Assembly (NCBI RefSeq): GCF_029266855.1
Contig: NZ_JAQSWB010000010.1
Coordinates: forward strand, 1-64,000
DNA length: 64,000 nucleotides
From: Fluviicola sp.
GTDB lineage: Bacteria; Bacteroidota; Bacteroidia; Flavobacteriales_D; Crocinitomicaceae
Direction: 5' to 3'
The position numbers were made by a program, and so were the translations under genes. The notes under the pieces were generated by a model, which was not told the origin of the DNA, did no database searches, and saw only the letters and a list, made by a program, of their open reading frames with translations. Every line of letters begins with the position of its first letter. Within the stretch, counting starts at the first letter, position 1. Shown in pieces: positions 1-7,775 of this stretch.

Positions 1-50
1 TACTTTTCAACTCCCTCCGTTTCCGAAGTGCTTATCGTTCTAAGCGGTGG

Positions 51-80
51 CAAAGGTACCCACTTATTTTACTTCTGCAA
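51..80 (-). promoter_or_regulatory. Bacteroidetes-type promoter firing leftward out of the window
   Basis: On the minus strand a TTG (78-80) is followed after 19 nt by TACCTTTG (51-58), a full match to the Bacteroidetes housekeeping promoter (-33 TTG, -7 TAnnTTTG). It points toward the left edge, so its gene lies outside the window. The downstream 50 nt are less AT-rich than most spacers here and contain no start codon with an open frame that I can follow. They could be the leader of a stable RNA operon, but that is a guess. Confidence 0.6.
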
Positions 81-172
81 GAGTTTTTGAAGATTATTTT
101 GTGAAAAACATTCAACACAGATTCTAACTCCCTGAATCAATAGTTTTTAAAGGGTAAAATATTTTTCAGAAA

Positions 173-1156
173 TTATCCTTTCGTCAGCAATGACCGCAGT
201 AATTCAATACCAGAATCATCCATAGAGACATTTCCAGTAGTACCTTCCAGAATATTTTGGCACACCAGATCCTTCCCGATTAAACCAATCATGAGTGATT
301 TTTCTCCATCAATTAACAGATCAACTGCCTTAACTCCCATTCTTGTAGCGAGAATTCTATCGAATGCAGATGGACTACCTCCTCTTTGAATATGTCCCAG
401 GACAGAATATCTCAGATCATATCCTTCAAGGAAAGGCCTTACCTTTTCCATGATTTCGCGAGCTCCTCCTTCTTCATCACCTTCCGCTACTATTATAATA
501 GAACTTCGAATTCCTTTATTTTGATTCTTTATTTCTTTGGCCAGCAAATTAATCTCGGTTAACGTTTCGGGAATTAATACCGATTCAGCCCCACTTGCAA
601 TAGCACTATTCAAGGCAATGTAGCCGGAAGCTCTTCCCATTACTTCAACAAAAAAAACGCGATGGTGACTCGAAGCTGTATCTCTGATCTTATCAACGGC
701 TGCTGCAACTGTATTCAAACAGGTATCATAACCTATTGTGAAGTCTGTCCCGTGAATATCATTGTCAATTGTTCCCGGCAATCCGATTACCGGAATATCA
801 AACTCTTTTGTCAAAGCCATTCCACCGGCATAGGTTCCATCTCCACCAATTAATATAAGTCCTTCTATTTGGTGTTTCCTTAAATTCGCAACTGCTTGCT
901 TCCTTCCTTCGATGGTTTTAAAGGCTTCGCTCCTGGCTGTCCCTAATATTGTACCTCCCAAATGAATGATGTTATTGACATCTGTGTAAGTTAATTCCCG
1001 AATTCGGCCTTCAATCATTCCTTTATATCCGTCTTCTATGCCGAACACTTCGATTCCTTTCCCAATTCCAGCTTTAACAACTGCCCGAATACACGCATTC
1101 ATTCCAGGGGAATCTCCACCGGAAGTCAAAACTCCAATTCTTTTCAGATTACTCAT
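173..1156 (-). CDS. pfkA: ATP-dependent 6-phosphofructokinase
   Basis: This enzyme phosphorylates fructose 6-phosphate to fructose 1,6-bisphosphate, the committed step of glycolysis, in the cytoplasm. The 327-residue length is normal for bacterial PfkA. Visible motifs are the N-terminal GGDSPGMN (13-20), the nucleotide loop GGDGT (104-108; Thr replaces the Ser seen in E. coli), the catalytic TIDND segment with Asp131, and the late IQRGGSPSAFDR substrate segment. GGDGT marks the ATP-using rather than the pyrophosphate-using type. The gene is divergent from the ECF sigma gene at 1235 and no operon partner is visible. The 45-80 bp between them has no clear TAnnTTTG box for pfkA. Confidence 0.96.
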   Translation of the reverse strand: MSNLKRIGVLTSGGDSPGMNACIRAVVKAGIGKGIEVFGIEDGYKGMIEGRIRELTYTDVNNIIHLGGTILGTARSEAFKTIEGRKQAVANLRKHQIEGLILIGGDGTYAGGMALTKEFDIPVIGLPGTIDNDIHGTDFTIGYDTCLNTVAAAVDKIRDTASSHHRVFFVEVMGRASGYIALNSAIASGAESVLIPETLTEINLLAKEIKNQNKGIRSSIIIVAEGDEEGGAREIMEKVRPFLEGYDLRYSVLGHIQRGGSPSAFDRILATRMGVKAVDLLIDGEKSLMIGLIGKDLVCQNILEGTTGNVSMDDSGIELLRSLLTKG

Positions 1157-1234
1157 AATACTTGTAAATTTAAGTCCTTACTTTTATAGTATATAAATTT
1201 TATGGAATTATTTCATTTAATGCATCTCTATGTC

Positions 1235-1807
1235 ATGATGTTGTTTCAACGCGGACATAAAAGGTACAGCAATCTGTCGGACCTGGATTTAATCCAACTT
1301 TATAAGCAGGAAGAAAACTTGTTTACCATACCTCTATTATATGAAAGATATGGACACTTGGTTTTGGGAACATGCATCAAATACTTAAAACGATACGAAG
1401 ATGCGGAAGATACTACAATGAAAATCTTCGGTGAATTGAATCAAAAAATAGAAAAGCACACGATACAACATTTTAAATCCTGGCTCTACCAGGTAACCAA
1501 AAACGAATGTTTGATTCATCTTCGCAAGCAGAAAACACATCAAACCCCGATCCATGAAAACCTCCTGCAGGCTGACAGCCATGAAACAGATGAAGTGAAT
1601 GAGCGGGAACTTAAACTGACAAAACTCGAACAAGCTATTCAGCATTTAAAGGATGATCAGCGGATTTGTATCGAGTTATTCTATTTACAAGATAAGAGCT
1701 ATCAGGATATAAGTGATGAATTGAATATTCCTTTAAATACTGTAAAGAGTTCAATTCAAAATGGGAAACGGAATTTAAAAATTTGGATGGAAAGTCATGA
1801 AGAATAA
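1235..1807 (+). CDS. RNA polymerase sigma-70 factor, ECF type
   Basis: An ECF sigma factor of about 190 residues. Region 2 (helix around YERYGHLVLGTCIKYLK and the following acidic DAEDTTMKIF) would bind core polymerase and the -10 element. Region 4 (LKDDQRICIELFYLQDKSYQDI...PLNTVKSSI) is a helix-turn-helix for -35 recognition. The reading frame is open from an ATG at 1202, but the family usually starts just before the segment equivalent to LFQRGHKRYSNLSDLDL, so the double ATG at 1235/1238 was preferred. It overlaps the next gene by 11 bp; that gene encodes a membrane-anchored protein and is the obvious candidate regulator. Target genes are unknown. Confidence 0.88.
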   Translation: MMLFQRGHKRYSNLSDLDLIQLYKQEENLFTIPLLYERYGHLVLGTCIKYLKRYEDAEDTTMKIFGELNQKIEKHTIQHFKSWLYQVTKNECLIHLRKQKTHQTPIHENLLQADSHETDEVNERELKLTKLEQAIQHLKDDQRICIELFYLQDKSYQDISDELNIPLNTVKSSIQNGKRNLKIWMESHEE

Positions 1808-2843
1808 AGATTATATCTCTCGAAATGAATTTGAGAAACTCCTCCAAAAGTTCTCACCGGAGGATGCGACCGATCAATTAACTGATTTTGAACGCGATGC
1901 GCTTGAAGGATGGAAACATTCTGACATATCGTTCTCCAAAATGAAGCAATTGGATCGCAAAATGAAGTTTCCCAAAGGAAATTTCACTCCTTATATATTA
2001 GGTCTTTCGGCTCTGCTGGTTATCGGAGTGGTATTTTTATTAACTCCACAAAAGAACAATTCTCCCGAACAAAAGAAACCATTAGTAGTAAAATTGGAGA
2101 ATACAGATATTAATATTCCTGAAGAAATAGACACACTTGAGGTGATCCCCAAAAAAGATCAGATTACAGTGCACGAGATCAAAACATCTCAAAACGAAAT
2201 CAAGAACCTGCCGATTGAAGATAAAAAAGAAGAAAATATCGAAATCCCTTTCCCGGAATTGGTTTTAGAACCTTTACCACCAATGATCGAACAGAAACCG
2301 GTAACCGTTTCAAAGCAAAAGATTGCAAAAGAAATTTACCTACAGGATCTAAAAGCGATTGATTACTCTCATTACAGAACTAAACCTACCGTGCAAATCG
2401 AGCAAATTATCCTTACCGGAATTCCGGCTGATCAGGAAAACAAGGATGATATTGTTCAGGAAGAACCTCAAATGAAACTTATCAATATTCCATACATGGA
2501 TTATTTAGACAAAACATTGAGTTATACGAACCGGGGGAAATGGAAGCAAGCGCTTTCCAGATTCAATGAGATCATTCAAAATTATCCGGATGATGTGAAT
2601 GCCCGCTTCTACGCCGGTTGGTGTTATTACAATTTAGGTCAATACAACGAGGCATGCATTAATTTCTCTGCTTGCCTGCAATTGGAATTTTCGAATTTCA
2701 ATGATGAAGCTGAATGGTATCTGGCCGAAAGTCGATTAGCAAACGGTGACAAGAGTAGTGCGAAGGAGTTATTTATCAAAATCAAAAATCAAAAGGGTTT
2801 CTACTCCAAACAAGCTGAAAAGGTTTTGAAGAATTGGAAGTAA
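1797..2843 (+). CDS. membrane-anchored TPR protein, putative partner of the ECF sigma factor
   Basis: 348 residues in three parts. An N-terminal cytoplasmic segment (about 1-62) is followed by one transmembrane helix (about 64-82, TPYILGLSALLVIGVVFLL). A long Lys/Glu/Pro-rich stretch (85-230) follows, then a C-terminal pair of TPR-like helical repeats (about 235-345, with NRGKWKQALSRFNEIIQNYP and ARFYAGWCYYNLGQYNEAC). Translational overlap with the sigma gene suggests co-expression. The arrangement resembles the ECF/anti-sigma pairs of Bacteroidota, but I see no ZAS zinc motif (HxxxCxxC), so anti-sigma activity is inferred from position and topology only. The TPR part would face the periplasm. 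Confidence 0.7.
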   Translation: MKNKDYISRNEFEKLLQKFSPEDATDQLTDFERDALEGWKHSDISFSKMKQLDRKMKFPKGNFTPYILGLSALLVIGVVFLLTPQKNNSPEQKKPLVVKLENTDINIPEEIDTLEVIPKKDQITVHEIKTSQNEIKNLPIEDKKEENIEIPFPELVLEPLPPMIEQKPVTVSKQKIAKEIYLQDLKAIDYSHYRTKPTVQIEQIILTGIPADQENKDDIVQEEPQMKLINIPYMDYLDKTLSYTNRGKWKQALSRFNEIIQNYPDDVNARFYAGWCYYNLGQYNEACINFSACLQLEFSNFNDEAEWYLAESRLANGDKSSAKELFIKIKNQKGFYSKQAEKVLKNWK

Positions 2844-2920
2844 TGAATATTACTTATCTTAGGATATCTTTTCCACCTTTATTTTGTTTCATTATTCAAT
2901 AACTTCAAAAAAGAAATATC

Positions 2921-3334
2921 ATGAAAAGAAAGGCTGAAGCCGTGTGGAACGGAACGATCAAAGAAGGAAGCGGACACCTTACAACGCAAAGTACTACTTT
3001 AAATAAAACTCAGTATTCTTTTAACTCCCGTTTTGAGGAGGGTGTGGGGACAAATCCGGAAGAATTACTGGCTGCAGCACACGCAGGTTGTTTCACCATG
3101 AAATTGAGTGCGGATTTAACGGAAGCAGGTTACACTCCTGGAGAACTGAAAACAAGTTCAAGCATTACATTGGATAACGGAAAAATCACACTTTCAGCTT
3201 TGAAACTGTCGGCAAAAATTCCTGGAATTTCTAATGATGAATTTCAACGAATTGCAAAAGGTGCGGAGCAAAATTGTCCGGTTAGCGGAGCTTTTAGTTT
3301 TGAGATTACCTTAGAGGCTGAATTGGTGGCTTAA
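2921..3334 (+). CDS. OsmC/Ohr-family peroxiredoxin
   Basis: A 137-residue protein of the OsmC family, which reduces organic hydroperoxides with a pair of cysteines. The two expected cysteines are present: Cys57 in [10 protein letters not shown] and Cys119 in [11 protein letters not shown]. The spacing and the [13 protein letters not shown] segment fit the OsmC rather than the Ohr branch. It probably acts in the cytoplasm with a dihydrolipoyl or thiol reductant. It stands alone, followed by a strong bidirectional terminator shared with the convergent paaH-like gene. No clean promoter box was found in the 77-bp spacer upstream. Confidence 0.93.
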   Translation: MKRKAEAVWNGTIKEGSGHLTTQSTTLNKTQYSFNSRFEEGVGTNPEELLAAAHAGCFTMKLSADLTEAGYTPGELKTSSSITLDNGKITLSALKLSAKIPGISNDEFQRIAKGAEQNCPVSGAFSFEITLEAELVA

Positions 3335-3346
3335 TCATATAAAAAA

Positions 3347-3370
3347 AGCCCGGACATTTTTGTCCGGGCT
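3347..3370. terminator. bidirectional intrinsic terminator between osmC-like and paaH-like genes
   Basis: A perfect 10-bp stem AGCCCGGACA/TGTCCGGGCT with a TTTT loop. It has A-rich sequence on the left and T-rich on the right, so it can end transcription from both convergent genes. Confidence 0.92.
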
Positions 3371-3373
3371 CCT

Positions 3374-4516
3374 TTATTTTGCTAATCTCTTCAACAACGG
3401 ATTTGGGCGATACCTGTCTTCTCCATACTCCAGGAATAAATTCTCCATCCTGCTCAAAACAGTTTTCAGACCAATTTCTTCCGACCAAGCCAATAATCCC
3501 TTCGGGTAATTCACTCCTTTTATCATTGCCAAATCAATATCTTCACGACTTGCAATATTTAAAAACAATGCATCATAGGCTTCATTAATAAGCATTGCAA
3601 GAATGCGATCTACAATTTGCTGTCCTAATTTTTCATCTTTTTTTGGAGCCGGCATCTCTGCTCCTTCCGAATAATCATAATATCCACGGCCCGTTTTTCG
3701 TCCGAGAAACCCGGCTTCCATATGTCTCTTTTGAGTAAATGAGGGTTTGAAGCGCGGATCGTAATAAAATGCAGCAAAAACGGTTTCGGTTACTGTATAA
3801 TTGATGTCATTTCCGATATAATCCATCAGTGTAAATGGCCCCATTCTGAATCCGGCCAATTCCGTCATTGCCCAATCAATCGTTGCGAAATCTGCCAGAC
3901 CTTCTTCGTAAATACGTAAAGCTTCTCCATAAAATGGCCTCGCAACCCGATTCACGATGAAGCCCGGAGTGTCTTTACAAACAACCGTTCGTTTACCCCA
4001 TGAATCAATAATCGATTTCGCAGCAGTCAGGATCTCTTCACTTGTTTGAACAGCAGGAATAATTTCAACCAGGGGCATTAAAGGTGCTGGATTGAAAAAA
4101 TGAATACCTATTACACGGGCAGGAAATTTCAATACAGAACCAATAGACGCTATTGATAAGGATGAAGTATTCGAAGCGATAATACAATCCATTCCAACAA
4201 CTTCTTCGATTTCCTTAAATACGGCATGTTTTACCTCCAGTTTTTCGACAATGGCCTCGATGATCAAACCTGCTCCCATGAAATCAGTCAGCTGAGTGGA
4301 AAACTTCAATCGATTCAATAATTGGCTTTTCCCTGATTCATCCAAGCTGCCTTTTTCAATCATCCGATCAAGAACCTTAATCAAAGACATTTTTGCTTTA
4401 TCCAGTTGCACCTGGTTTACATCCACCAAAACCACCTCGTGCCCTGATTGAGCTGCTACCTGTGCAATTCCAGCCCCCATTGTTCCGGCACCTAAAACTC
4501 CAATTTTACTTTTCAT
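3374..4516 (-). CDS. paaH: 3-hydroxyacyl-CoA dehydrogenase, PaaH type
   Basis: This NAD-dependent enzyme oxidises a 3-hydroxyacyl-CoA to the 3-ketoacyl-CoA; next to paaG the substrate is probably 3-hydroxyadipyl-CoA of phenylacetate catabolism. The N-terminal Rossmann motif is GVLGAGTMGAGIAQ. The NAD-binding domain continues to the catalytic-region HFFNPAPLMPLVEII, followed by a first C-terminal HCDH domain (FIVNRVARPFYGEALRI...GPFTLMDYIG) and a second one (about 300-380). The frame is open 13 codons upstream, but the ATG at 4516, directly before KSKIGVLGAG, fits the family. It lies 95 bp downstream of paaG on the same strand. General beta-oxidation is an alternative role. Confidence 0.85.
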   Translation of the reverse strand: MKSKIGVLGAGTMGAGIAQVAAQSGHEVVLVDVNQVQLDKAKMSLIKVLDRMIEKGSLDESGKSQLLNRLKFSTQLTDFMGAGLIIEAIVEKLEVKHAVFKEIEEVVGMDCIIASNTSSLSIASIGSVLKFPARVIGIHFFNPAPLMPLVEIIPAVQTSEEILTAAKSIIDSWGKRTVVCKDTPGFIVNRVARPFYGEALRIYEEGLADFATIDWAMTELAGFRMGPFTLMDYIGNDINYTVTETVFAAFYYDPRFKPSFTQKRHMEAGFLGRKTGRGYYDYSEGAEMPAPKKDEKLGQQIVDRILAMLINEAYDALFLNIASREDIDLAMIKGVNYPKGLLAWSEEIGLKTVLSRMENLFLEYGEDRYRPNPLLKRLAK

Positions 4517-4549
4517 TATTATTATGAATGAAATTATCAATGGAATACC

Positions 4550-4585
4550 GATCAATTATCAAGGAAATTCCTTATTTAATTGATC
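4550..4585. repeat. AT-rich inverted repeat in the paaG-paaH spacer
   Basis: GATCAATTA (4550-4558) pairs with TAATTGATC (4577-4585), and an inner AAGGA/TCCTT stem adds to it. Around it, the decamer AATTATCAAT (about 4531-4540) recurs inverted as ATTGATAATT (about 4593-4602). It would form a long hairpin in the paaG-paaH transcript. There is no T-tract, so it is more likely a processing/stability element or a dispersed repeat than a terminator. Confidence 0.6.
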
Positions 4586-4611
4586 ATTCATGATTGATAA
4601 TTAGTACTAAA

Positions 4612-5385
4612 CTATTTTCCTATAAAAACCGGGCTTCTCTTCTCTAAAAAGGCATTCACACCTTCAGTAAAATCCTCAGATCTTCCGGCAAGTGTCTGCA
4701 ATTGTTCCTCAACTGCCAGTTGTTCTGTCAAGTCATTTGTAAAACTTGCATTGATTGCGCGTTTTGTCAAACCTAAACCATATGTAGGCATGGAAGCTAT
4801 ATTTTCAGCCAATTTGATCAATTCATCCTCAAATACATCATCAGCAACGGATTTATAAATCATATTCATTGATACTGCATCTTTTGCGGACACTTTTTCT
4901 CCTGTCATCATCAGAGCCATTGCTTTTTGCATTCCTACCAGACGGGGCAGGAAGAATGTTCCTCCAGAATCCGGAATCAAACCGATCTTTGAAAATGCCT
5001 GGATGAATGAAGCGGATTCCTTTGCTATAGTTAAATCACAAGCCAAAGCAATATTTGCTCCTGCACCGGCAGCAACGCCATTTATTCCAGCAATGATCGG
5101 CTTTTCAATATTTCTGATCCGTTCAATAATCGGATTGTAGTGATCTCTAACGATGGATTGCATTTCAGGGCCATTCGGATTAGTAGCTTCAGCGAGGTCT
5201 TGTCCGGCACAAAAAGCTTTCCCTTCTCCTTTGATAACGATCGCACGAACAGAATCATCTTTCTCACATTCATCCAAAGCTTTTTGTAAAGCAATGGCCA
5301 TTTCTTTATTAAAGCTATTGAAAACCTGTGGCCTGTTTAAGGTGAGTGTACAAACTCCGTTTTTGAATTCTTGAATCAGTGTCAT
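4612..5385 (-). CDS. paaG: PaaG-type enoyl-CoA hydratase/isomerase
   Basis: A 257-residue crotonase-fold enzyme. The segments GVAAGAGANIALACDLTIA, ASFIQAFSKIGLIPDSGGTF and LPRLVGMQKAM are characteristic of PaaG, the 1,2-epoxyphenylacetyl-CoA isomerase. The Asp of IPDSGG is the family's catalytic acid. The oxyanion hole is formed by FCAGQDL and the GAGAN loop. It is immediately upstream of paaH on the same strand, so the pair looks like a piece of the phenylacetate pathway. The ring epoxidase (paaABCDE), paaZ and paaJ are not in the window, so the pathway must be split or the pair serves other acyl-CoAs. Confidence 0.85.
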   Translation of the reverse strand: MTLIQEFKNGVCTLTLNRPQVFNSFNKEMAIALQKALDECEKDDSVRAIVIKGEGKAFCAGQDLAEATNPNGPEMQSIVRDHYNPIIERIRNIEKPIIAGINGVAAGAGANIALACDLTIAKESASFIQAFSKIGLIPDSGGTFFLPRLVGMQKAMALMMTGEKVSAKDAVSMNMIYKSVADDVFEDELIKLAENIASMPTYGLGLTKRAINASFTNDLTEQLAVEEQLQTLAGRSEDFTEGVNAFLEKRSPVFIGK

Positions 5386-5628
5386 TCTCGATATTTTTTA
5401 GAAACAAAGATAAGAAAAAGCGCTAGTCCGCCGCGGTGCCAGGATTGAATTACAATCTGTGGCTGACGTATTCGTAAGACAGTAAGAGAAAGTAACGCCT
5501 GTTTCTAAAAGGAAGAAATCGCAGAATCCTGGAATCGGTCAAATGTTAAAAACAGCATTTAAAATGTTAAAATTCAAAATATTTATTTGTAATTCACTAA
5601 TTTTCAGGCAACTATTATTCATTAAATC

Positions 5629-6726
5629 ATGCTGAAATCCACAATTCTCTCATTGGCATATTGCCTATTGTTTATCCCGAACGCATTCTTTGCTCAATGC
5701 GTAGACGGTGAATCCGAATTAGTAGCACCCTATGCAAGCACCGACTCCAACGATGGAATAATGTTTGATATCACTACAACAAACGAGATTACCATTTTCT
5801 GTTTTGACGCAAATCTACCGTCTTCAACCACCGGATCTTATGAGATTTATTACACAATCGGCACTTATGTTGGCTCGGAAAATACAGCTGCCAATTGGAC
5901 ACTTGTTGGGTCTTCGGGATCAGTAACAAGTAATGGAGCAAATACTGCAACTCCTTTGGATATTCCTGTAAATCTCGTTATTCCGGCAGGACAAACTTAT
6001 GGATTTTACATTACAGCTTCGAATCCCGCTCAATCTACAGCCTTATTATCAACTTCAAATGCAGGATATGGAACTATTTCTTCGAATGCAGATCTGACTA
6101 TTTCCGGTGGAATCGGAATCACGTATCCCTTCAGTACTATTAGTCCGGACAAGAGTTTCAACGGAACTGTACACTATATGCCGGGAAGTGCTCTTCCAGT
6201 AGAGTTCATCGACTTCACAGCGGTAAAAATCAACGAATCAGTTCTCTTGGAATGGGGAACAGAGTTCGAAATCAACAACGATTATTTTGAAATTGAGCGT
6301 TCATCAAATGCAATAGACTGGAATCGGCTTTTAACAACAAAGGCGGCCGGGGAAAGCACTTCTCCCAAAGAATATCAGGAAGTGGATACCGAACCACTTG
6401 ATGGAATAAGCTATTACAGATTAAGTCAATATGATTTTGACGGTAAACAAACGGTTTTAAAAACTGTTTCGCTGAACAACAAACTGGAAATCGGACCTTT
6501 TGAAATTCGTGTTTTTCCAAATCCGGTAACTGAAAGAGTAAGAGTTTTTGGCAGCAAAAACGAATTGGAGAGTTTGAGAGTTTTCAATTCAATAGGCCAG
6601 GATATTTCGCGAAATTTGTCAATACTTCCCCATAATGGCTACTCAGAAGTTTATTTTGATAATCAGCAAGAAGGAGTTTTTGTTCTTAAGACCAAAACAA
6701 ATTCTCAAATTATAATCAAAAAATAA
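5629..6726 (+). CDS. secreted protein with T9SS type A sorting domain
   Basis: 365 residues with a Sec signal peptide (about 1-22, ending FFAQ). The middle part (about 25-185) is Ser/Thr/Asn-rich and looks like a beta-sandwich. A fibronectin-like segment follows (ALPVEFIDFTAVKINESVLLEW ... YYRLSQYDFDGK), common just before T9SS domains. The last 80 residues are a type A sorting domain (FPNPVTERVRV ... VFVLKTKTNSQIIIKK), which routes the protein through the type IX secretion system to the cell surface or medium. No catalytic motif is seen. The stop codon is 1 bp from the end of the convergent WYL gene. Confidence 0.85.
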   Translation: MLKSTILSLAYCLLFIPNAFFAQCVDGESELVAPYASTDSNDGIMFDITTTNEITIFCFDANLPSSTTGSYEIYYTIGTYVGSENTAANWTLVGSSGSVTSNGANTATPLDIPVNLVIPAGQTYGFYITASNPAQSTALLSTSNAGYGTISSNADLTISGGIGITYPFSTISPDKSFNGTVHYMPGSALPVEFIDFTAVKINESVLLEWGTEFEINNDYFEIERSSNAIDWNRLLTTKAAGESTSPKEYQEVDTEPLDGISYYRLSQYDFDGKQTVLKTVSLNNKLEIGPFEIRVFPNPVTERVRVFGSKNELESLRVFNSIGQDISRNLSILPHNGYSEVYFDNQQEGVFVLKTKTNSQIIIKK

Positions 6727-6727
6727 T

Positions 6728-7741
6728 CTACTGATGATAGTTTTCTACCATAGTTTTGATGCGATCCATAATATGATTTCGCAATAATTCCGGTTCAATC
6801 ACAATGATTTCACCTCCATAACTCAGAATAGTCCGGATCAGTTCTTCGGAAATATACACCTTCATTTCAAAGGTTGTTTTATTCTTGCCTTCCTTGATTA
6901 TCTTCTGAGTTGCATGAAAAGGCTGCGATTCAATATATTTCGCCGCAATATTATCTGCTTTAAAAACAACAATTTCAGGCTTGCCGTTACTTGCGGTAAT
7001 TCCAATTGCATGTTCAAAAAACTGGTCGGGATTAAATGTAATGGGAGAACGAAACACTTCTTCTGATTCCTGCAGATCATAAATCCGATCCAAACCATAG
7101 GTAATAATTCCTTCCTTAATTAAATCATAACACAACAAATACCAGCGATTTCTATACTCTTTCAATAAAAGCGGTAATACTTTGCGTGCTTTTCTTTTTT
7201 GTGTCTGGAAGCTTTCGTAATCAAAATAAATGACCTTCCCATCTTTGATTGCATTCAAAATCGGGTTCAGGAATTCACTTCCACGTGAAGAAACCGGTGT
7301 TTCGAACTCTACAAAGCGGTCGATTGATTTATCATTAATATCATTCGAAATATTTACCCGATCGACAATCTTATCAATTGCGAATCCGAATTGTTTGAAC
7401 ATTCCCACGTCCTTGAACTGGCTCAGTGTATTTGCAGCAAATCGAATTGCTTCAATATCCGATTCGTTCAAAGGAATTTCATCAAGGGAAAATTCGGGAT
7501 CACTGTAATAATATCCGTTATACCTTTTGGAATATTTAATCGGTGCATCATGTTCCATTTTCATGGCAAACATGTCTTTTTCGATGGTGGAATCACAAAT
7601 ATTTGCACCATCAACACTTCCGAACAATGCTTCTTCACAAGCTTCACGCAGCATTGCTTTTGTCGGATAAGGTTTGTAATTATTTCTCAATGCGCGATCA
7701 ATAATTCTAAATCTCAACAAGGCATTCTTAATATGCGGCAT
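6728..7741 (-). CDS. WYL-domain transcriptional regulator
   Basis: 337 residues. The N-terminal ~80 residues form a winged-helix-like DNA-binding region (LRFRIIDRALRNNYKPYPTK ... STIEKDMFAMK). The middle holds the WYL domain (about 165-240) with the YRNRWYLLCYDL and YGLDRIYDLQ segments that name the family; WYL is a ligand- or nucleic-acid-sensing SH3-like fold. A WCX-like C-terminal domain ends the protein. The regulated genes are unknown. There is no defence or DNA-repair gene next to it, although WYL proteins often accompany such genes. It is transcribed in the same direction as the downstream part of this block, alone or after the histidine kinase (35-bp gap). Confidence 0.85.
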   Translation of the reverse strand: MPHIKNALLRFRIIDRALRNNYKPYPTKAMLREACEEALFGSVDGANICDSTIEKDMFAMKMEHDAPIKYSKRYNGYYYSDPEFSLDEIPLNESDIEAIRFAANTLSQFKDVGMFKQFGFAIDKIVDRVNISNDINDKSIDRFVEFETPVSSRGSEFLNPILNAIKDGKVIYFDYESFQTQKRKARKVLPLLLKEYRNRWYLLCYDLIKEGIITYGLDRIYDLQESEEVFRSPITFNPDQFFEHAIGITASNGKPEIVVFKADNIAAKYIESQPFHATQKIIKEGKNKTTFEMKVYISEELIRTILSYGGEIIVIEPELLRNHIMDRIKTMVENYHQ

Positions 7742-7775
7742 AACACTTCTTTCAATCTAAATTATCAAAAAAAAC

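Noticed and set aside
662-853. 63-residue plus-strand ORF inside pfkA
   Set aside because: It is antisense to a clear PfkA coding region and has no family features; it is a shadow frame.
3306-3488. 60-residue minus-strand ORF over the osmC-paaH junction
   Set aside because: It crosses the bidirectional terminator and overlaps both real genes out of frame.
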